Positions 34,631-44,385 of a stretch of DNA of 64,000 nucleotides are shown piece after piece. Numbering within the stretch: the first letter of the stretch is position 1; every line of letters starts with the position of its first letter. Under the pieces are notes generated by a model. The model was given only the letters and a program-made list of their open reading frames with translations. It searched no databases and was not told the origin of the DNA. Location: contig NZ_QDKL01000003.1 in the NCBI RefSeq assembly GCF_003346865.1, forward strand, positions 310,001 through 374,000, given 5' to 3'. The DNA comes from Halobacteriovorax vibrionivorans. GTDB taxonomy: Bacteria; Bdellovibrionota; Bacteriovoracia; Bacteriovoracales; Bacteriovoracaceae. The translations under genes were made by a program, and so were the position numbers.

Positions 34631-35929
34631 TTACATATCCCAGTAACTTTCTTCTAAGCTCTGCTCTTTTACTGGCAAATTGCGCGATAGTCTTGGCGAC
34701 TTTTGCTTAAGAACCTCGTAACTAGTTCTATTTGCATATTTACATAATTGGTGAATCGAAGAATAAGTTAAGTAGGTACCATCATGCTTAATTGAATGCG
34801 GTAAGAGTTTACGGTGATAAACATTAGCAGAGATATCATGCAAAATAGCTGCAAGTGCAGCATCTCCAGCACCATTAGTATTTTCAATACTCTCAGGTCC
34901 TCCCATAAAAGGATTAATATGAGAGTAAATCTTTATAGGCTCTTTACAATGTTCTTTTAGTTGTCCACGAGAATATTCAAATTGATTATAGTTTTCAATT
35001 GATTTTGAATGCAGCTTATCTTTAGTTTCTCTGGCCTTTTGCTTACATGCCCAAGAGGCCATATAAAGGCCCTGGTCGCCATCAGTAATAAGAGCAAGAT
35101 CAGTAATATCTAAAACGGCCTGTCCAATTAATAGTGGATCATCAATTCCTAAAAGAGCATGAGCTTCCTGGCGATTCATGGCCAAGACATTTACATTCTC
35201 TTTTACAAAGTCAAAAAAGAAATCGCGATTCTCTTCAATAAGTGAACTTGTTCCAAGAGCAAATACAACTGGAACCTTATATTTCTTGGCTATGCTTACG
35301 GCCTTAAGGGTAGCTTTAAACAACGGAGCGCTATGATCTCTTAACAAGAATGCAGTAACTAAGAGGGCACTTGAGTTTTTTATTAATTCATAAGGAATGA
35401 ATGATTCATCTAATTGATTCATTATTCCTTTTCCAATAGCGAATGTACGCTCTTTATCAGGAGTGATCATACAAATTGCTCTGGCCATTTGCCCTTTACA
35501 AGGCTGTAAATAGCTAAAATCTACTTTAGATGAAGTACTGCAAATATACTTAAAGGCATAATCCCCTACTTTTATATTTTCACAAATAGTTCCCAGAGCA
35601 AATGATTGATCATCTGATAAAACTGAGTAATTATGAAGGGTATTCCCAACGGCACCACCAGCATATTGGCCAAGAATTTTATCGTTTTCTAAACAGTCTT
35701 GATAAAGCTCTTCAACGATGTGATCAGGTAAGATATAAGATTCACCTGGTGAAAGCTTATAGCGCTTTAATAGATCTGTTGGGGCATCAATTTCGATATC
35801 AACTAATAATTGATCGATTCCAACAATATATACATTTTCCTTACTGTTGAAATCTGTTTCAAATGAAAGTCTGCCTTTAGCACTTACCGGAAAGTAGTGC
35901 TTGGAGCGTCTCTTACCTGGAAATCTCAT
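34631..35929 (-). CDS. gsk: Inosine-guanosine kinase
   Basis: 432 residues from the ATG at 35929. The N terminus MRFPGKRRSKHYFPV is almost the same as E. coli Gsk (434 residues), as are VGIDQLLVDIE, GGAVGNTLHNYSVL, SHINPFMGGPESIENTNGAGD with the PfkB GAGD anion hole and catalytic Asp, LHDISANVYHR and the C terminus PVKEQSLEESYWDM. A longer open frame to 36061 would run into the divergent gene and is not needed. Phosphorylates guanosine and inosine to GMP and IMP in purine salvage. Such a gene fits a bacterium that recycles nucleosides, for example from prey (inference). Confidence 0.96.
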   Translation of the reverse strand: MRFPGKRRSKHYFPVSAKGRLSFETDFNSKENVYIVGIDQLLVDIEIDAPTDLLKRYKLSPGESYILPDHIVEELYQDCLENDKILGQYAGGAVGNTLHNYSVLSDDQSFALGTICENIKVGDYAFKYICSTSSKVDFSYLQPCKGQMARAICMITPDKERTFAIGKGIMNQLDESFIPYELIKNSSALLVTAFLLRDHSAPLFKATLKAVSIAKKYKVPVVFALGTSSLIEENRDFFFDFVKENVNVLAMNRQEAHALLGIDDPLLIGQAVLDITDLALITDGDQGLYMASWACKQKARETKDKLHSKSIENYNQFEYSRGQLKEHCKEPIKIYSHINPFMGGPESIENTNGAGDAALAAILHDISANVYHRKLLPHSIKHDGTYLTYSSIHQLCKYANRTSYEVLKQKSPRLSRNLPVKEQSLEESYWDM

Positions 35930-35946
35930 GGTAGTTCCTAAACTAT

Positions 35947-35976
35947 TGTAGTCAAAAATTTTAAATTGATTATAAT
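35947..35976 (+). promoter_or_regulatory. Promoter with perfect TATAAT, predicted leaderless transcript
   Basis: TATAAT at 35971-35976 with a weak -35 (TTGTAG, 19-nt spacer). Only 6 nt separate the -10 box from the ATG at 35983, so the mRNA should start at the A of the start codon. No Shine-Dalgarno is present. Confidence 0.65.
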
Positions 35977-35982
35977 GTATAT

Positions 35983-36831
35983 ATGAAAAAAATTTTAGTA
36001 TTATTTTGTATTCTTTTCCATTTAACAGGGCATGCTTATCGTTTTGCCATAACAAAGGCAAGACAAACAGTTGTTTATGCTGATGTCGACCTCGCGGCCC
36101 CTATTGGATATATCAGAAGCGGTAGGAAGCTTAAGGTTGGAGATACGAGTTTAAAACAAGGTAGCATTGTCCCTTTAATCGTTTCTGGAAAAATAGCCTA
36201 TGTTAAAACAAGTGATATCAGCTTTACAATCTCTGGCTCAAAACTTGAGCATAGAACTCCAGAGCTAACTGAGCATGAAATTGATAAAATTTTCAAAAGT
36301 GATGCTGAGAAACTTAAAGAAAATAGCTACTTAAGTCTTGATTACATGCGAGTTTCACCAGGCAGTGACTGGCAAGACTTTCATGAAAAATATAGCAATA
36401 CAGATGCCCCGGCTTTTAATCGAATCAACCTTGCTATTGAATACCGAGACCCAAAGTCGAGAAACGGCTTTAAGCTTGGACTGGGTTATCTCTTTGGTTC
36501 AAGTGAAAATACAAAAATCACTAGTATCTACGGGGATTTTCAATATCAATTTCGCATTATTAATCGATCAAGTTTTGCACTTGAGGCCTATGCAGGACTC
36601 ATTATAACTGGAGACTTTACACAAGAAAACTTTGGTGAGAAGTCAGCTGGAGGCGCTTGGGGATATAATGCAGGAGGAAGAGTAAGGATTGCACCTTTTT
36701 CGGCCCTAGGATTCTATGCTCAAGCAGCAATAGTATCTTATAATTCTTACTCAATGGATGAAATCGTTACTGAGACTGTTTCTTCTGTAGGTGGCGTATC
36801 TTTAGGTGTTGGTATAAGTTATCGACTATAA
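35983..36831 (+). CDS. Exported envelope protein, SH3-like start plus beta-barrel
   Basis: 282 residues with a signal peptide (1-18, ending HAYRF). Residues 25-85 (VVYADVDLAAPIGYI, GRKLKVGD, VPLIVSGKIAYVKTSDI) look like a bacterial SH3-type fold. From about 105 on it alternates strands with aromatic ends (NLAIEYRDPKSRNGFKLGLGYLFG, FQYQF, FALEAYAGLIITGDF) and ends in GVSLGVGISYRL, an outer-membrane-style C-terminal strand. So probably an 8- to 10-strand barrel. Divergent from gsk and predicted to be made from a leaderless mRNA. Confidence 0.6.
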   Translation: MKKILVLFCILFHLTGHAYRFAITKARQTVVYADVDLAAPIGYIRSGRKLKVGDTSLKQGSIVPLIVSGKIAYVKTSDISFTISGSKLEHRTPELTEHEIDKIFKSDAEKLKENSYLSLDYMRVSPGSDWQDFHEKYSNTDAPAFNRINLAIEYRDPKSRNGFKLGLGYLFGSSENTKITSIYGDFQYQFRIINRSSFALEAYAGLIITGDFTQENFGEKSAGGAWGYNAGGRVRIAPFSALGFYAQAAIVSYNSYSMDEIVTETVSSVGGVSLGVGISYRL

Positions 36832-36855
36832 AAAAAGCCTAGCTAAAAGCTAGGC
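36830..36855 (-). terminator. Terminator of the 36864-37322 gene
   Basis: Perfect stem GCCTAGCT / AGCTAGGC with loop AAA, followed on the minus strand by a run of T (complement of the A run at 36830-36836). On the plus strand the tail is weak, so it serves mainly the minus-strand gene. Confidence 0.88.
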
Positions 36856-36863
36856 CTGTATAT

Positions 36864-37322
36864 TTAGAAACAATTTATTGAAGCATTTTCTCCAGATTCA
36901 TTTACATATTCAATGAAAATTTCATCAAGCTTTTCATCATAATTAACTGTAATATAATACTGATCAAAGCTTTCTTGAATAAAAATTGAATTTTTAAGGC
37001 TTACGATTGCATTATAGCTAATTGTATTTCCATTGAATGCCTTATCACCTTCTGCTCTAAGATTATATAATCTAATTTCTATATCTTCATCAGTACGAGC
37101 AGAATTTTTCTGTCCATCAAGACATACATTTCGATAGTCGTTTAAAAGAACATCACGGATTTTGTCTTCAATTTCACGTGCACCCCAGCCAGTTTTAGCA
37201 CCCCAACCAGTCTTTCCAAGAACATCAGATACATTTGGTAAGAGTTCATCGAATACGACAGTAGAAAACATTGCACTTGTGTTTAAAGAGATAATGAGTG
37301 TGAGAAAAATAGTTTTAAGCAT
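36864..37322 (-). CDS. Small exported protein with a short tandem repeat
   Basis: 152 residues with a signal peptide (1-17, LKTIFLTLIISLNTSA). Residues 37-48 hold KTGWGA twice in tandem (coding DNA 37179-37214), the rest is a mixed alpha/beta domain of about 100 residues with two Cys (VCLDG and the C-terminal INCF). The end NCF leaves the second Cys almost at the terminus. Not recognised. It has its own terminator. Confidence 0.5.
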   Translation of the reverse strand: MLKTIFLTLIISLNTSAMFSTVVFDELLPNVSDVLGKTGWGAKTGWGAREIEDKIRDVLLNDYRNVCLDGQKNSARTDEDIEIRLYNLRAEGDKAFNGNTISYNAIVSLKNSIFIQESFDQYYITVNYDEKLDEIFIEYVNESGENASINCF

Positions 37323-37417
37323 ATAGTGTATTCCTTTTAATGCCTATTTATCCTATATTGGCGTCATTTACTCAACCATGTGTGTAATATCTTTAGTTCA
37401 TTGTATAAATTAGTAAA

Positions 37418-37458
37418 TTTTCAAATATTTCACAGATTTTGCTAAATTTATTTGAAAA
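37418..37458. promoter_or_regulatory. Inverted repeat upstream of the TIGR02147 gene
   Basis: 10-nt arms TTTTCAAATA and TATTTGAAAA separated by 21 nt, centred about 40 bp before the ATG at 37478. Candidate binding site for a dimeric regulator, possibly autoregulation; AT-rich, so chance is not excluded. Confidence 0.4.
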
Positions 37459-37477
37459 AAGAGACGAAACGTAAGTT

Positions 37478-38284
37478 ATGGATATTAGAGGTATAGACCT
37501 ATTTAGCTATATTGATTATCGACTTTATTTAGAAGATGTCTTTAGTGAGCGAAAAAAACTTGATCGCAAGTACACTTTTGGAAAGTGGGCAAAAGAGCTT
37601 GGTATCTCAAGTGTTTCAGGTCTAACTATGATCTTAAAAGGGCAAAGACATCCTGGCCCTAAGCTAATTAAGAAATTAATAGAGAATCTCAAATTAAATG
37701 AAAAAGAAGCAGACTTCTTTACATCTCTTGTTCAAGCAAAAAAGAATGCAAAAGGAGATGAAGAAGTATTTCAAGTTATTGCTCAAAAGCGTGTGACGGA
37801 TATCTCCAAAAAAGAAAGGCAAGTTGAATTTAAATGGGAGATGGCCCTAATTAGAGAGATGTTAAAGTGGAAGAACTTTAATACAACTAAGGACTTAAGC
37901 TCGCTACCAATTATTTTTCAATCAAATGAAGGTTATCAAGAGATTATCGAACAAATGAAAAGCTCAACGATAATCAAAGAAGAAAAGAAAAAAATTAGTC
38001 TTAATCCAGATTACGAACCTCAATACAAACTTGAGATGTCACAATTTGTCCCTCTCCATCAAGAAATATGTGATCTATCAGATGATAGTTACTATATGCC
38101 AAAAGAGCAAAGAATTCTTGAGCACGTCCTTATCAATGTAAAAAAAGAAGACTTAACTAAGGCAAGAAAAAAACTATATGAATTCATCCAAGAATTTACA
38201 GATGAGTTTGATAGAGAAGATGGTAGCTCTGATGATCATCAAATCTTTAATTTAACCACACTATTCTTTCCATTTACAAAATAG
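37478..38284 (+). CDS. TIGR02147 family protein (predicted DNA-binding regulator)
   Basis: 268 residues. The N-terminal region is typical: DYRLYLEDVFSERK, then FGKWAKELGISSVSGLTMILKGQRHPGPKLIKKL, a helix-turn-helix-like segment, and LNEKEADFFTSLVQAKKNAK. This family is known mainly from Fibrobacter and Bdellovibrio-like bacteria and its function is not established. The C-terminal 130 residues are charged helices. It meets the convergent subtilase gene 4 nt downstream with no terminator. Confidence 0.85.
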   Translation: MDIRGIDLFSYIDYRLYLEDVFSERKKLDRKYTFGKWAKELGISSVSGLTMILKGQRHPGPKLIKKLIENLKLNEKEADFFTSLVQAKKNAKGDEEVFQVIAQKRVTDISKKERQVEFKWEMALIREMLKWKNFNTTKDLSSLPIIFQSNEGYQEIIEQMKSSTIIKEEKKKISLNPDYEPQYKLEMSQFVPLHQEICDLSDDSYYMPKEQRILEHVLINVKKEDLTKARKKLYEFIQEFTDEFDREDGSSDDHQIFNLTTLFFPFTK

Positions 38285-38288
38285 AAAC

Positions 38289-41102
38289 TTATTTAACATT
38301 ATGAATGTAGACAGAACTTAGCTTTCCAGGTCCCATACAATGTAGCCTGATCTGCATATTTTTATCAATTTGAGCATGACCAATTAGTGCACATTGCGCA
38401 GGTATTGAGTAGTGATACTTGAGTTTCGTTGATAACTCATTACCATTTTTTGTTATAACGCTTATGTTATTTCCAAATAATCTTTGCATATCGGTATAGA
38501 TTGCACCTTTAGAAGTATCAATTTGTGACATTTGAAAGATTTGAGAAAAGTTAGCACCTGGGAAACTAGACTCTCTATTAATAGAACGCTTAGAGTGATT
38601 CACGATCTTATTATCTACAATTTTTAATAAGTGAATATTATATCTTCCTTCAACGTATATTGAATACTCGCCTTGACCTTCATCAAATGCTGCAAGAATT
38701 GAAGAAAGTGGATCTTCCCACTCACTCTCAAACCTTAAGGTCTTAGATGAATCGGAGAATTTAAATGCAAGCTTGTTACGTTCTTGCTGTCTTGTGATGA
38801 GATAGTTTTGAGTGAACTCACCATCAACAGTAGATCTAATCGTTGTAATATTAGACTTATGAATTTGTAACGATCGATTCTTTTTAACGATATTAAAATT
38901 AGTTGTATCATCAAAATTAATCACATAGTAATTATTAAAACTGACCTCTCCTACTGCAAAAATTAACTTCACACTCCCCTTCATTAGAGATTTATTATCT
39001 TGCTCAAGAAGTGATACAAATTGTAGATTTTCAAAAAAACTAAGGTCTAGCTTTTCTCTTAACTTAGAGTCAAAATCATAAGACTCTAATGTTCTAATTT
39101 GTAACTTAACTTCTTCGTCGACAACCTCAGGTAGAAGATAGTATGGACGTTTCTTTTTAACGTTATTTAAATAGTCGATTGGATCTTGATTATTATCAAT
39201 TTGAGGTAAATCAAAAACTCTTGAAACAAGCGGTACTAAGACATCACCAAGAGATTTAGACGTGGTTTTAATAAAATTAAAATAAGGCCTTCCACGATTA
39301 AAATTCAATCCACCAAATTGTGTAGCATTTAGTTTCCATATTGATTTTTCACCAAATAGTGGTTTCCCAGCTACATCATATGAAGCGAGGATATATTCTC
39401 TCTTATCTTTAGAAGTTCCATACACAAGAATATCTTTTGTACCATCTAGATTCATGTCAGCTTTTAAAACACTAATGACATTGATATCTGTTGCAAATTT
39501 AATTTGCATTGGTGAATACTCTTTTTTTGCTTCATTTAGATAGAAAATACTTCTTAATGAACGATTATTTAATACATAATAATCCTGTGTTGCTTTATTA
39601 GCAGTGAAATCGATTACTTTTAACAGAGCTGAACTTTTAATATTAGGTGCAATTCTTAACAGAGCGCCTGCTGCAATCTTAGTGATCACCTTGGCCTCAT
39701 CTAACTTAATTGGCTTAACAAGCTGTAGACTTGCCTTTTTAGAAACAAGAACCTTATCAGATGAAGTGATTAATTTTATATTAAAATTTTGCCAAGACTC
39801 AATATCAAAAGATTTAATTTTTGACTTAAGCTTTATCTTATTGCGTCCATTTACTATTTCTTTGTCAAAGCAAGTATCTTTAATAAGTATGTCACTATCA
39901 GACGTTAGACATACTTTATGAGCTGAAATTGATTCATTTGGATTATATACTTCAAATTCAAATACAATATCTCCACGAGGAGATACTTCTAATGTATCCA
40001 TCTTCTTAGTAAGAAGAACAGGATAAAGATTCTTAACTAGAAGAGATCTCTTGTAATCAACACTAGGAAGCCAAGAGTCTTTAGAATAATTTGTGCTTGA
40101 TTGATTCAAGACAGATAAGAATTCATAGCTATTTTTAACAATTCCTTTTAACTTTAAGGCAGCTGCAAGTGCTGTCACATGAGCAATAGCGTAAGAAGTT
40201 CCACTTTTAAGATCATATTGACCAATACGAAGAACTTTTGATTCCATATTTGTTGGAATCGTACTAATTAGCTTCTCTCCAGGAGCATAGATATCAACAA
40301 CCTGACCAAAGTTAGAGGATGCAACTTTTTCACCTTGAATATCAATCCCACCAACACAAATAACTCCATCATAATTACAAGGAAAGATATTCTTTTTCTT
40401 ATTATTATTTCCGGCAGCAGCAACAACAATCACATCTTTTTCTAGGGCGTAATCAATTGCACTAATTAGCTGTGGAGTTTCGATTACTTTTGGAATACCA
40501 AGAGAGAGATTAATTACATCAGCACCATTATTTACAGCAAAAGCTATAGCACGAGCTATATAACTTGAAACGACCTTACCTTTATAAGTAAAACCCTGAA
40601 AGTTTGTAATGGCCTTAATTGGCATAATTTTGATATTTTTAGGCAATAGGCCATCGATACCGACACCATCTTTCTTAGCGGATAAAAGACCTGCAACAAA
40701 TGTACCGTGTCCTTCATTATCTGAAACGTCAGCATTACCATCTAGCACATTATAACCACGACATGGTAATTCTTTCTTTTCTTCTTCACTCTTACCAATA
40801 CATTCAGGATAGAGCCAAATATTATCTTTTAATTCAGGATGATCGATATCGACACCAGTATCAATAATAGCAACTAAAGACTTTTTATCATCAATACTTT
40901 CTAAGTCCTCGTCAGAAAAGTAATTAATATCGACACCATCAACGCCTTTGATTTCTTTAAATTCTAATTCTGATACTTTTCTTGAATATGATTGTGAATT
41001 ATTATCTATAGACCATTGTCTAGAAACTAAATCGATACTATTAGCATTCACAACAAAATATACAGCAGAAAGCAATAATGTTTTTAACAAGTGAGTTCTC
41101 AT
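38289..41102 (-). CDS. Exported subtilisin-like serine protease (S8) with large C-terminal region
   Basis: 937 residues. Signal peptide 1-20, then QWSIDN directly at residue 29, the usual start of the S8 catalytic domain, so the I9-type inhibitor propeptide is absent. Catalytic Asp81 (IIDTGVD), His132 (GHGTFVAG), oxyanion Asn232 (AAAGNNN) and Ser303 (GTSYAIAHVT). The Pro before His in the usual GTSMAxPHV is replaced by Ala. Residues 350-935 are a large beta-rich region with repeated VKLI- and DLDG-like turns, perhaps a propeller or Ig set. It overlaps the upstream 1043-residue gene by one base (TAATG), so expression is coupled. Likely periplasmic or surface protease. Confidence 0.93.
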   Translation of the reverse strand: MRTHLLKTLLLSAVYFVVNANSIDLVSRQWSIDNNSQSYSRKVSELEFKEIKGVDGVDINYFSDEDLESIDDKKSLVAIIDTGVDIDHPELKDNIWLYPECIGKSEEEKKELPCRGYNVLDGNADVSDNEGHGTFVAGLLSAKKDGVGIDGLLPKNIKIMPIKAITNFQGFTYKGKVVSSYIARAIAFAVNNGADVINLSLGIPKVIETPQLISAIDYALEKDVIVVAAAGNNNKKKNIFPCNYDGVICVGGIDIQGEKVASSNFGQVVDIYAPGEKLISTIPTNMESKVLRIGQYDLKSGTSYAIAHVTALAAALKLKGIVKNSYEFLSVLNQSSTNYSKDSWLPSVDYKRSLLVKNLYPVLLTKKMDTLEVSPRGDIVFEFEVYNPNESISAHKVCLTSDSDILIKDTCFDKEIVNGRNKIKLKSKIKSFDIESWQNFNIKLITSSDKVLVSKKASLQLVKPIKLDEAKVITKIAAGALLRIAPNIKSSALLKVIDFTANKATQDYYVLNNRSLRSIFYLNEAKKEYSPMQIKFATDINVISVLKADMNLDGTKDILVYGTSKDKREYILASYDVAGKPLFGEKSIWKLNATQFGGLNFNRGRPYFNFIKTTSKSLGDVLVPLVSRVFDLPQIDNNQDPIDYLNNVKKKRPYYLLPEVVDEEVKLQIRTLESYDFDSKLREKLDLSFFENLQFVSLLEQDNKSLMKGSVKLIFAVGEVSFNNYYVINFDDTTNFNIVKKNRSLQIHKSNITTIRSTVDGEFTQNYLITRQQERNKLAFKFSDSSKTLRFESEWEDPLSSILAAFDEGQGEYSIYVEGRYNIHLLKIVDNKIVNHSKRSINRESSFPGANFSQIFQMSQIDTSKGAIYTDMQRLFGNNISVITKNGNELSTKLKYHYSIPAQCALIGHAQIDKNMQIRLHCMGPGKLSSVYIHNVK

Positions 41103-44100
41103 TAATTAAGATCCTCCCTATACCACAGGCCTTTAACTTCTGCTTTAATTAGATTAAGAACAGATATTAACTTACCAATAGGCCCACCAAAGCTTCTCGT
41201 ATTGATCTTTCCATATGAATTACCTTCAATAGGAGCTAGCATTAATTCATGATCAACGCGATATCCTGAAAGCTTAGATTCAACGTATAAGTTTCTTTCA
41301 CCAAAGAAGTCTAAAAGAGTACGTGCATCAATGTAGCGAGCAAAATAATGACCGACATGAGAGAGGCACTTTAAACCTTTTTGAGCTTTATCTTTTCGTA
41401 AATACTTCCTACACCAATATAATTTATTAGATATTACATCAAGATCCCCACAACGAAGACGTTGAGAGCGTGTTTGCCCTGAAGTATTGCGGTCGTGACG
41501 ACGATGTCTCTGGTGACAATTTCTAATAATCATCTTATTTGATAACTCATCTAATTCTCTATCTGAGATATTAAGAATTCTCTTAACTGCTCCATCAAAG
41601 AAATGAATCTTTGTCTCAAGTCGTGCAAAGTGCATATCTCCGGCATCAGATGCATCTGATTTTGTATATAGCTTTAAATTAAAGTCCTCGTTTTCCTTTT
41701 TAAGTTTCTTTCTAACAACTTTTTCTTTAATTACAGCTCTTTCATATGTTTTACGATAACTCATATAAAGCTCTTTCATATTGCTGATTTCAACTTTTCC
41801 TTCGTCATCAATAAGCTTTGACTCTAAAGTTGTCTCATGTGTAGTAGCTGCTCCAAAGAGATTCTTTCCTGGATTCTTATAATAATGTTTGGCTTCAGAC
41901 AAAAATGGAAGATCATCGACATCAAAGCTTGAGCCAATTTCACTAATATATCTCTTTAAAAGGTAGCCACCCATGTTGCGAAGAAACTTACTATAATTGA
42001 CACCATCAAGTTCACCATGACTAGCAGAAACTAATTTTATATCAAGGCGATTCTTTATTTTAACCAGTATTTCACTAAATGTATTAAGAGACTTTTTAAC
42101 AAGAAATAAAAAGTTAAAGTTAAAGAGACTGTCGTTTGAATTATTATAAACTTGAATATCTTCTTCTCCCATCGCATCGTTTGTACGATCTCTTAATAAA
42201 GAGATAAACTTAGCAACGTTCTTAGAAAAATCTAATTCATCCTGGTCTGGATCAAGATTGATTTGATATAATTTCATATCAAGCTTTGAATCTATCTTCT
42301 TTCCTTCAAACATAACAATTGGAATAAGATATGATAATCCACCTCGAACCCTAAGTTCATTTACACGTGCATCATCATAATAAATATGAAAATTATATTT
42401 TGATTTTCTAGTAATATGAATACGTGATAACTCTTTATACTTCTTACTTACACTCCCATAACCGTTAGCAACATCAAACAGAGGAGCATTTATAGAAAGT
42501 GTAATATCAGGAACCACTGAAGTTGATATAATAATCGACTCTCCAACCCCAAAGTTCTCTGAAATTGAGCGGTATATATCAAATAGCTTTTCTTTTTTAT
42601 CTTCCTCATCATTTGAAGCAGATAAATATTGAGTAAGATTCTTTTGTAAGACCTTAAGTGTTTTTCCTACAAGCATATTCTTATAAGGTGTTTTAATTGC
42701 TTGCTTAAGATCTTCGACAGGCCTTACATGAGTATAGCTTGTATGAATACCAATATTAGGAAATAACGATCCACTGGTTGTTTGAGAGATAAACCTTTCA
42801 AGCCCAATAAAGAGTCCTAAATTTGTTGTAAAACCAATGGTATCTGCTAATTGAACAAAGTTATCTGTACCAAAGTTTTGACCTACGACAACATCTCTAC
42901 CAAATAAAATATTTCCACTTACAACAGGAGACTTCCAGCTTGAAAAAGGAAGTGGTGGAAATTGTCCATGTTCTTCAAAATAATCTAAAGCAAATTCTTT
43001 ATTTCCTTCAAAGTCTTCTTGCAGCCATTTTATTTTTGCATCCGAAATATTAAATAGTTTTAAGTTTTCACTCACCTTACCCATAATTCCAGAAAAAGCT
43101 GCTGATTGAGCTTCTCCAAAGAGAAAAGATGGTAGATGATCAAGTGGACCTTGAGATGCTCCAAAACTGAATTGTCCAGCGTAGCCCTCAAACTTATGAG
43201 GCTTTAAGTGTCCATCTTTCACTAATTCGTGTTTTATTTCTTTTTTAAAGTCATATTGCTTGGCCTGAAGCTTTAAAACTTCAACCAAATTATTTCGTCT
43301 AGCAATTAATTTCTCGATAAGAATCTTTTCAACGATTGCGGGATAGTGAGAGGCCTTTACTAATGCCGTTATATCTTCACGATCAAGCTCGGCCACAAGT
43401 CTTGCCATCCAAAGCACATCATCATATGTTGCATCGAAATCTGAAGTTGTAGGATAATCAAAAACGAGATGTTCATTTTTTATTTTTAAGAAATTATATG
43501 AGAATTTATTAATTGATTCATTTAAATTAAGATAAGAATAGATCACAATTAAGCTTCTAAGGGATCTCAAATCTTTTGAGTCATTTAAAGATGTCAGAGC
43601 AACGTCATAGAAATCACTTTCTTGTGGCATACGAACAAAGATATCTTTTAGAACTAGATAATTCGTACCTTCTTCAACTAGCCAATTCTTATATGATGCT
43701 CCTAATTGAGTTACTAGATCAACGTCTTTAAAGAAGTCTTTTTGTCTTTCATTTTTAAAATTGATACGCACTTCTTCTAAATATTTTGAAGCTGGGATAA
43801 TGTAGCCAAGCCTTCTTAGAAAATGCTTACGAAGAAGTATTGTATGTAGACTTTTTGAAAGGTGTACCTGGAAATTACCTTCATTATTTGAAGCATTAAA
43901 TCGTAAGATACTTGCAGGAGAGCTGATTGTTCCCTTGAAATCTAATTCATGGCCTTTATAAATTGGTAATTCTTTGTCATCACGCTCATGATCAGCGAAG
44001 TTATTGTGACCGTTCCAAAGACTTGAAAGTACAGGTGAAAGCTTGGATAGGTCCACTCCTTCTTGTTGTAATTCGAAGGCTTGTTCTGAGTCGATAGCAC

Positions 44101-44233
44101 CATATTTAGGACTATAGAGATCAGCAGCAGGTAAAGACTCACCTTTAATAGCAACCAAACCAGTGGAAGCAAATGTCTTATAAGACATACTGACTAAGAC
44201 AATAAATAATATAGCTGCTTTAAATAAATTCAT
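41102..44233 (-). CDS. Very large exported protein coupled to the subtilase
   Basis: 1043 residues, signal peptide 1-22 (AAILFIVLVSMSYKTFAS). Not recognised. The first ~340 residues are helical, and the middle part (about 340-700) is Gly/Phe-rich with alternating strands (FGASQGPLDHLPSFLFGE, TIGFTTNLGLFIGLERF). A short C-terminal part (from about 905) is basic and Cys-rich, with NCHQRHRRHDRN, a CGDLD and YWCRKYL, LKCLSHVGHYFARYI. This may be a metal or disulphide region. TAATG overlap places it in one operon ahead of the S8 protease, so a partner, substrate or maturation role is likely. Confidence 0.6.
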   Translation of the reverse strand: MNLFKAAILFIVLVSMSYKTFASTGLVAIKGESLPAADLYSPKYGAIDSEQAFELQQEGVDLSKLSPVLSSLWNGHNNFADHERDDKELPIYKGHELDFKGTISSPASILRFNASNNEGNFQVHLSKSLHTILLRKHFLRRLGYIIPASKYLEEVRINFKNERQKDFFKDVDLVTQLGASYKNWLVEEGTNYLVLKDIFVRMPQESDFYDVALTSLNDSKDLRSLRSLIVIYSYLNLNESINKFSYNFLKIKNEHLVFDYPTTSDFDATYDDVLWMARLVAELDREDITALVKASHYPAIVEKILIEKLIARRNNLVEVLKLQAKQYDFKKEIKHELVKDGHLKPHKFEGYAGQFSFGASQGPLDHLPSFLFGEAQSAAFSGIMGKVSENLKLFNISDAKIKWLQEDFEGNKEFALDYFEEHGQFPPLPFSSWKSPVVSGNILFGRDVVVGQNFGTDNFVQLADTIGFTTNLGLFIGLERFISQTTSGSLFPNIGIHTSYTHVRPVEDLKQAIKTPYKNMLVGKTLKVLQKNLTQYLSASNDEEDKKEKLFDIYRSISENFGVGESIIISTSVVPDITLSINAPLFDVANGYGSVSKKYKELSRIHITRKSKYNFHIYYDDARVNELRVRGGLSYLIPIVMFEGKKIDSKLDMKLYQINLDPDQDELDFSKNVAKFISLLRDRTNDAMGEEDIQVYNNSNDSLFNFNFLFLVKKSLNTFSEILVKIKNRLDIKLVSASHGELDGVNYSKFLRNMGGYLLKRYISEIGSSFDVDDLPFLSEAKHYYKNPGKNLFGAATTHETTLESKLIDDEGKVEISNMKELYMSYRKTYERAVIKEKVVRKKLKKENEDFNLKLYTKSDASDAGDMHFARLETKIHFFDGAVKRILNISDRELDELSNKMIIRNCHQRHRRHDRNTSGQTRSQRLRCGDLDVISNKLYWCRKYLRKDKAQKGLKCLSHVGHYFARYIDARTLLDFFGERNLYVESKLSGYRVDHELMLAPIEGNSYGKINTRSFGGPIGKLISVLNLIKAEVKGLWYREDLN

Positions 44234-44321
44234 TGCCCTAACTCTATCAACATATGGAACGAAATAAGGAGAAATTGAAACAAATTCAAGTATGTAAATA
44301 ATGTGAACAGTAATTAGTTCT

Positions 44322-44350
44322 CTAAAAACAAAGGGGCCAATTTAGGCCCC
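44322..44350 (-). terminator. Terminator of the lipoprotein gene
   Basis: Stem GGGGCC / GGCCCC with loop AATTTA (44333-44350), followed on the minus strand by TTTGTTTTT. It lies 36 nt after the lipoprotein stop. Confidence 0.8.
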
Positions 44351-44385
44351 CTCTACGGTGTGGTATTTCTTGTCTTATCAACAAC

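Noticed and set aside
35930-36061. Longer gsk start
   Set aside because: E. coli Gsk begins with the same MxFPGKR segment as the ATG at 35929; the longer frame would run into the divergent gene at 35983.
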